A stretch of DNA of 64,000 bases from Diploscapter coronatus (lineage: Eukaryota > Nematoda > Chromadorea > Rhabditida > Rhabditidae). The position numbers and the translations under genes were made by a program. The stretch spans positions 77,275,201-77,339,200 of the forward strand of contig OZ038422.1 of the NCBI GenBank assembly GCA_964036155.1, read 5' to 3'. Every line of letters begins with the position of its first letter. Within the stretch, counting starts at the first letter, position 1. The notes under the pieces are model-generated. The model was not told the DNA's origin. It did not search any database and saw nothing but the letters and a program-made list of their open reading frames with translations. This document shows, piece by piece, positions 59,811 to 64,000 of this stretch.

Positions 59811-60006
59811 CAGGGCTGGTCAAAGATTAAAACTAAAAAACTCAAAGTCAAAGACAAAGAAAAGGAATCATTTTCGAACATTTCGAAGACAAAGTCAAAT
59901 ACAAAGATTCACTTTTCCGAACTCCAAAGTCCAAAGTCAAAGTCGAAAATAAAGTCCTCAAAGAAAAATAATTTCAAAGACAAAAACAAAGCTTTGTCCA
60001 GCCCTG
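59811..60006. mobile_element. 196-base hAT-like MITE with internal AAAGTC repeats
   Basis: Left end CAGGGCTGGTCAAAG, right end CTTTGTCCAGCCCTG, inverted with one mismatch. Flanks ATGACCAT and ATGATCAT agree at seven of eight bases, as for an old 8-base target duplication. The interior repeats AAAGTC/AAAGAC many times. Confidence 0.72.
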
Positions 60007-61740
60007 ATGATCATAAAGTCGAATGATGAAGAGGCGCTAACGAATTTGAGAAAAAATCTAACTGATACAAATGTTTGGGATATACTCACTTGAAAAAATC
60101 AACGAGAATTGACTTTTGAAACTTCCTAAATGAAGATCAACTTTTTTATAGAAAATTTTTGAAGTTACTTTGGCAAAATAGTTCAATTTGAAAAAAATGG
60201 CATAATTTCCTTCGGGAAATATGAATATTTCGAGAAATGAATGCGCGAGATGATGTGGTTGTCTAATTGCATGAAGAATGTTCGCGCGATAAGGCAGAGG
60301 AATTCGAAACGTGAAGAAGAGATATTCAGATATGGATAGATATAAGGGGATGTCGAGACAATTAGAGAATAAGACGGATTTTGCAGCCTCCGTTCAAGAA
60401 TGACCTCAAGATTATTTACCATTTTGCAGCAAGTCGCCCCTTTCATCATGCCAATCACAATACACATCACTTATCACGGATATATCATATCCTTTTCGCA
60501 TAAATCTGATGCAAATGAATTATCGCCCAAGTGAAAATAATCTTACAAACCGTATTGATGCGAAATATTTCATTTCTAGGCACGATTCTATAAACTTCAC
60601 ACCAGAACAACGTATTGTTAGAATAAATGAAATAAAGAAAGATAAACGACTTTGGAACTGATATCTATATGATGCCAGAAAGCGACCTTACGACCATCTG
60701 ATCTTAAAAAAGCATTGGTCCAATTTGTGTTGATGATCTCATGCACTATTTTGTACATACTGAAGTCTAGTTTTGTAAATCATATTTTATTTAGATTTTC
60801 TGCATATAATAAATAAATACTTATGCTGTTTCGTGAGGCTTGCTCAATAATGATTTTTAAATATTGTTTACGAATTTGCAAAAGTTCATAAATTGGATTG
60901 CAAATGTCTTTTATACTGTTTGTCACAAGATCATTGTAGAAAACAGTTCTTTGTTTGCACTTGATTCATAAAATTAATTCAATAAATTTTGATCAAAGTA
61001 TTACAGAATGATATTATTATAAATTAATTCTTGAGACAGAAGAATGTCGATAGTTTGTGAAATTTGATTTAGGTTGAACGCATAATGAATATCATTGACA
61101 GGAGATGCAACTTTGTTACGAAGATTTCATGCATTTTAATCTAAACATTTAACTACAAAATTGCATTTAGTAATTTCATCATGAATTGTCAAAATAATCT
61201 AGTTACAAGTCGCTTAACTATTTAGTCAAATTTAATCTTTATTTCTTCATCATTACTTATCTGATTATGTTGGCATCACATTGGCAAAATCGATGTCTGA
61301 TTATTTCACAACAATATTTGTGAGCTATTTGATGTTTATGTCTTTCAAAATAAGCCGGAACACGTACTTAAAATTGTATAACATGAGACCAAAATGATGT
61401 TATTATTTGAATAATACATCCCACTATCAAACTGTCCTTTTCTTTATCTCTTAAAAAGTGGGCTCTATCAATTACCAATTGAATCAAAACAGTGTTATCA
61501 TAAAACAAACAGTTATTCTTGTTTCACGCTTGAACATTACTTGCGGATCAGAACCATCTAACTTGTTTGCTAGTGGTTCGAATATGAAAATTATCATTTT
61601 ACTATTTCAAACTGCGTTATGAATGGTATATTGAATCATAGATAATCGTCAGGTGACGAATTAATTTGGATCCAACCAAAAACAAGCTTTATCATAACAA
61701 CTGATAAAGCTTACAAATTGTTGTCACAACATTTCCTTAC
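60007..61740. other. Intergenic stretch, nothing recognised
   Basis: AT-rich sequence upstream of the Cys-rich peptide gene. Open frames are short and lack splice support or family motifs. Confidence 0.4.
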
Positions 61741-61747
61741 ATGGTAC

Positions 61748-61754
61748 TATATAA
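61748..61754 (+). promoter_or_regulatory. TATA box of the Cys-rich peptide gene
   Basis: TATATAA, 96 bases before the ATG, predicting a 5' leader of about 65 bases. Confidence 0.55.
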
Positions 61755-61843
61755 TGGAGCCTCAGAGCCACAGCAGACAGCTCCCTCTCAAGCCAACAAC
61801 TGCATTCTACTTCTAAAACCTAAAACTTCCTAACTAATCCGAA

Positions 61844-62365
61844 ATGAAATTCCTGACTTTGGTCGTTCTCTTCTGCATCGCTTTCCTGGCTGTCGTTTCC
61901 CTCGCTCAAGAGACTGAACCCACCGAAGTCGGACATGGAGAAACTGCTGAACCTACCGAAATTGGACATGGAGAAACTGTTGAACCTACCGAAATCGGAC
62001 ATGGAGTTACCGACCGAAGTGTAAGTCAATAGGTTGCCATTATTAGGATTCGTAGATATCAATGAACATAGTCTTGCTTAGATAGTCTAACTTGATAATA
62101 CAACAGAATAAATTTGTAGTGAAGGCAAACCTGTCTTCAGACCAAAAATCTCGAAAACGATATCATTATGAAGTTATTATGAGTTCTTAGATTTCAACAA
62201 AGCAATAGCCGGTTGCCAACTTGTATAAAATTACAGGACGTCTTCACGACGGTTATCCGCAGCCGAAGAAACCAATGCCTGCCTCCTGGCTGTGTAGCCG
62301 ACGGTTGCTGCTCTGGAGATTGCCCGTGGTGGTGCAAGCAGTGCGGAGTCAAGTTCACTTGCTAA
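61844..62365 (+). CDS. Secreted eight-cysteine peptide precursor with a repeated acidic pro-region
   Basis: Exons 61844-62020 and 62237-62365 (101 aa). A signal peptide (MKFLTLVVLFCIAFLAVVSLA) is followed by three near-identical 12-residue units of the form EPTE(V/I)GHGET, then a dibasic site RSRR. The predicted mature peptide is about 31 residues with spacing C-x4-C-x4-CC-x3-C-x3-C-x2-C-x5-C. One exon holds signal and pro-region and the other the Cys-rich part, a common plan for defence peptides and venom-like peptides. The fold is probably a small disulphide knot. I do not recognise the family, and no function is shown. Overlapping frames on the other strand are shadows of the repeats. Confidence 0.75.
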
Positions 62366-64000
62366 TACTGATTTGAAAGAGACAGAAAAACAACGACCCA
62401 AAAAACCGCATCATATCCTAAGTCATTCTAAGTTGTACATAAATTGCTCTGTAAATTAACATTTTCGTACATAATGAGATCTTATTCTTTCGTTGTGATT
62501 CTTTAAACTTTTTATTAATATATGAATAATGTTGTAGATAAAATGAAATTTGAACCCTTCGTCTTGTCTATAATCTGGATCTGATTTTCTGAGCCTCAAT
62601 CTAATTTGCATGATTACGTCAAAGATTGTTACCTATCTGTAAGTTAGTTGTCAGAGAATGGCTAATTTTATGTAAACTTATTCAAGTATTGATTTGGTAT
62701 AAATATTCCGTTCAACGGTCAAGAATTAAGTACACTCGTTCATTAGTCTTTCCAAAGTGCGAAGTGACATCGATCTATAAATGATATCCAATCTCATCAA
62801 GTTCATATTCATACATTTTTCAAATTGAACCCACCGATTTTACAGGCAACATTTTAACTATACTTAGGGACCGCCAAGCGTTTTGCCAAACTGGTTGCAG
62901 CGTCGTGTTTTACCCATGAATATGTTGGGAGTTGGACTCTATATTCATTTCCAAAGTAGAGGGCGTAAGTGATATTCCCGATATGAAGGCAGAATATGAA
63001 AGTATTTTTCTCAAAATCTGCTGGGTTAATCAAGTTTAAAACAAATAATCGCATGAAAAACGGATCAGTGTAGCCAAAGATATGAATTTCCAAAGACGAT
63101 GATCAGAAGACCCTTTTTAGTCAAATTTCGCAAGGAGAAAAGCGTGCTCTGCCCTTACACGCAACAGAGCAAAAGCTATTTCAGAGGAAGAACGGTTTTG
63201 TAAGGACGTTTATTTGAATTTCTTTGCTTGTTTCAGGAACATTCTGAAGTTTCTATGGGTTTTTATTAGTCCCAAAACGATAGACCACACCCATTCTGCA
63301 ATTTAAGCGCAAAAAGCCATGAAATAAGTGTCAAATAACTTTGTATTGCGTTATTTTAGCAAAAAAAATGGTTTTTACAATAGCGACCGGCGGCGGACTG
63401 AAAACGATATACTTTCTATCACAAAATAACAAGTAAAAGGCAATATTTCATATTCAGCTCGAGGAAATGCTGAGTGACCACTGGTATGTTCAAACGGACG
63501 ATCTGAAATTTTCATTGTACGTTTTGACCGGCTCAATTCAAGTTTTGGGGATATGTCCTGGAAGAAAAAATATTCCCTAGGCTCATACCTAATAGCGGGA
63601 AAATAAAAATCAGAAAAAAATCACTTCGCAAAATTTCTAGAATTTTTTGAAAATTTTGACGAAGTTGCCTTCCTTGACTTTGACTTCAGAGTGGGCGGAG
63701 CTTGCGCTCTCTAAACATATCCTTCCTTCATATTTATTATTATTATTTCGATAAAGCACTAAATTATTACGAATCGTTTCAAAGTCTCTTACTTAGTTTT
63801 CAACATAATTTCTTACTATAATAAAATTTCCTTCTCGAGAGCTATCGGAAGATATTTCTTGATTATTCCCAACATTCGTTTGTTAGTCCAGGCCAATTGT
63901 CCCAGGTCTTTGAATTCGAGATATTGGCAAATCAACAATATAATTTCGACTGGTAACTTGGCTAAGATCTTTGTTAAGAAACCTGAACAATGACCATAGT
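62366..64000. other. No supported gene
   Basis: AT-rich. One 79-codon minus frame (63093-62854) has unremarkable composition but no splice context or motif. Confidence 0.35.

Noticed and set aside
62854..63093. 79-codon minus-strand frame
   Set aside because: Reasonable composition but no motif, signal peptide or exon partners.

Overview
The window is nuclear DNA of a nematode, most likely a rhabditid. The signs are AT-rich sequence, many 40-60 base introns with T-rich CAG acceptors, a nematode-type chemoreceptor, a receptor guanylyl cyclase with many introns, and an operon-like gene pair with trans-splice spacing. There are no bacterial features. All gene models were built by hand from splice sites, reading phase and family motifs; no search was run.

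Layout. 1-9.6 kb is repeat-rich: two head-to-tail foldback elements bounded by TTAA, a TA-flanked foldback, a related short element, a solo-LTR-like piece, a tiny hAT-type MITE and a tRNA-derived SINE. Among them are a serpentine chemoreceptor (minus), a small unrecognised two-exon gene (plus) and a frameshifted C-type lectin (minus). 10.2-13.2 kb (plus) is a divergent 15-exon Hsp70, with a relic of an Hsp70 start 1 kb downstream. 15.8-27.5 kb (minus) is a group I p21-activated kinase with a 5.8 kb intron; its first exon was not found. 32.9-47.8 kb (minus) is a receptor guanylyl cyclase with two alternative C-termini. About 210 bases downstream, after a poly(A) signal, lies a basic Ser-rich protein gene, probably the second gene of an operon.

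Three small genes for secreted proteins lie on the opposite strand inside introns of the cyclase: a saposin-like (caenopore-type) protein, an Asp/Pro-rich secreted protein, and a precursor whose C-terminal peptide is cationic, amphipathic and cecropin-like. 47.8-61.7 kb holds no gene I can support; it has long purine tracts and a 196-base hAT-like MITE. At 61.8-62.4 kb (plus) is a prepropeptide with a repeated acidic pro-region, a dibasic site and an eight-cysteine peptide.

Taken together, the lectin, the saposin-like protein, the cecropin-like precursor and the Cys-rich peptide look like secreted or defence genes, interleaved with sensory and signalling genes (chemoreceptor, guanylyl cyclase, PAK). 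The nested set inside the cyclase introns is the most unusual part of the window.
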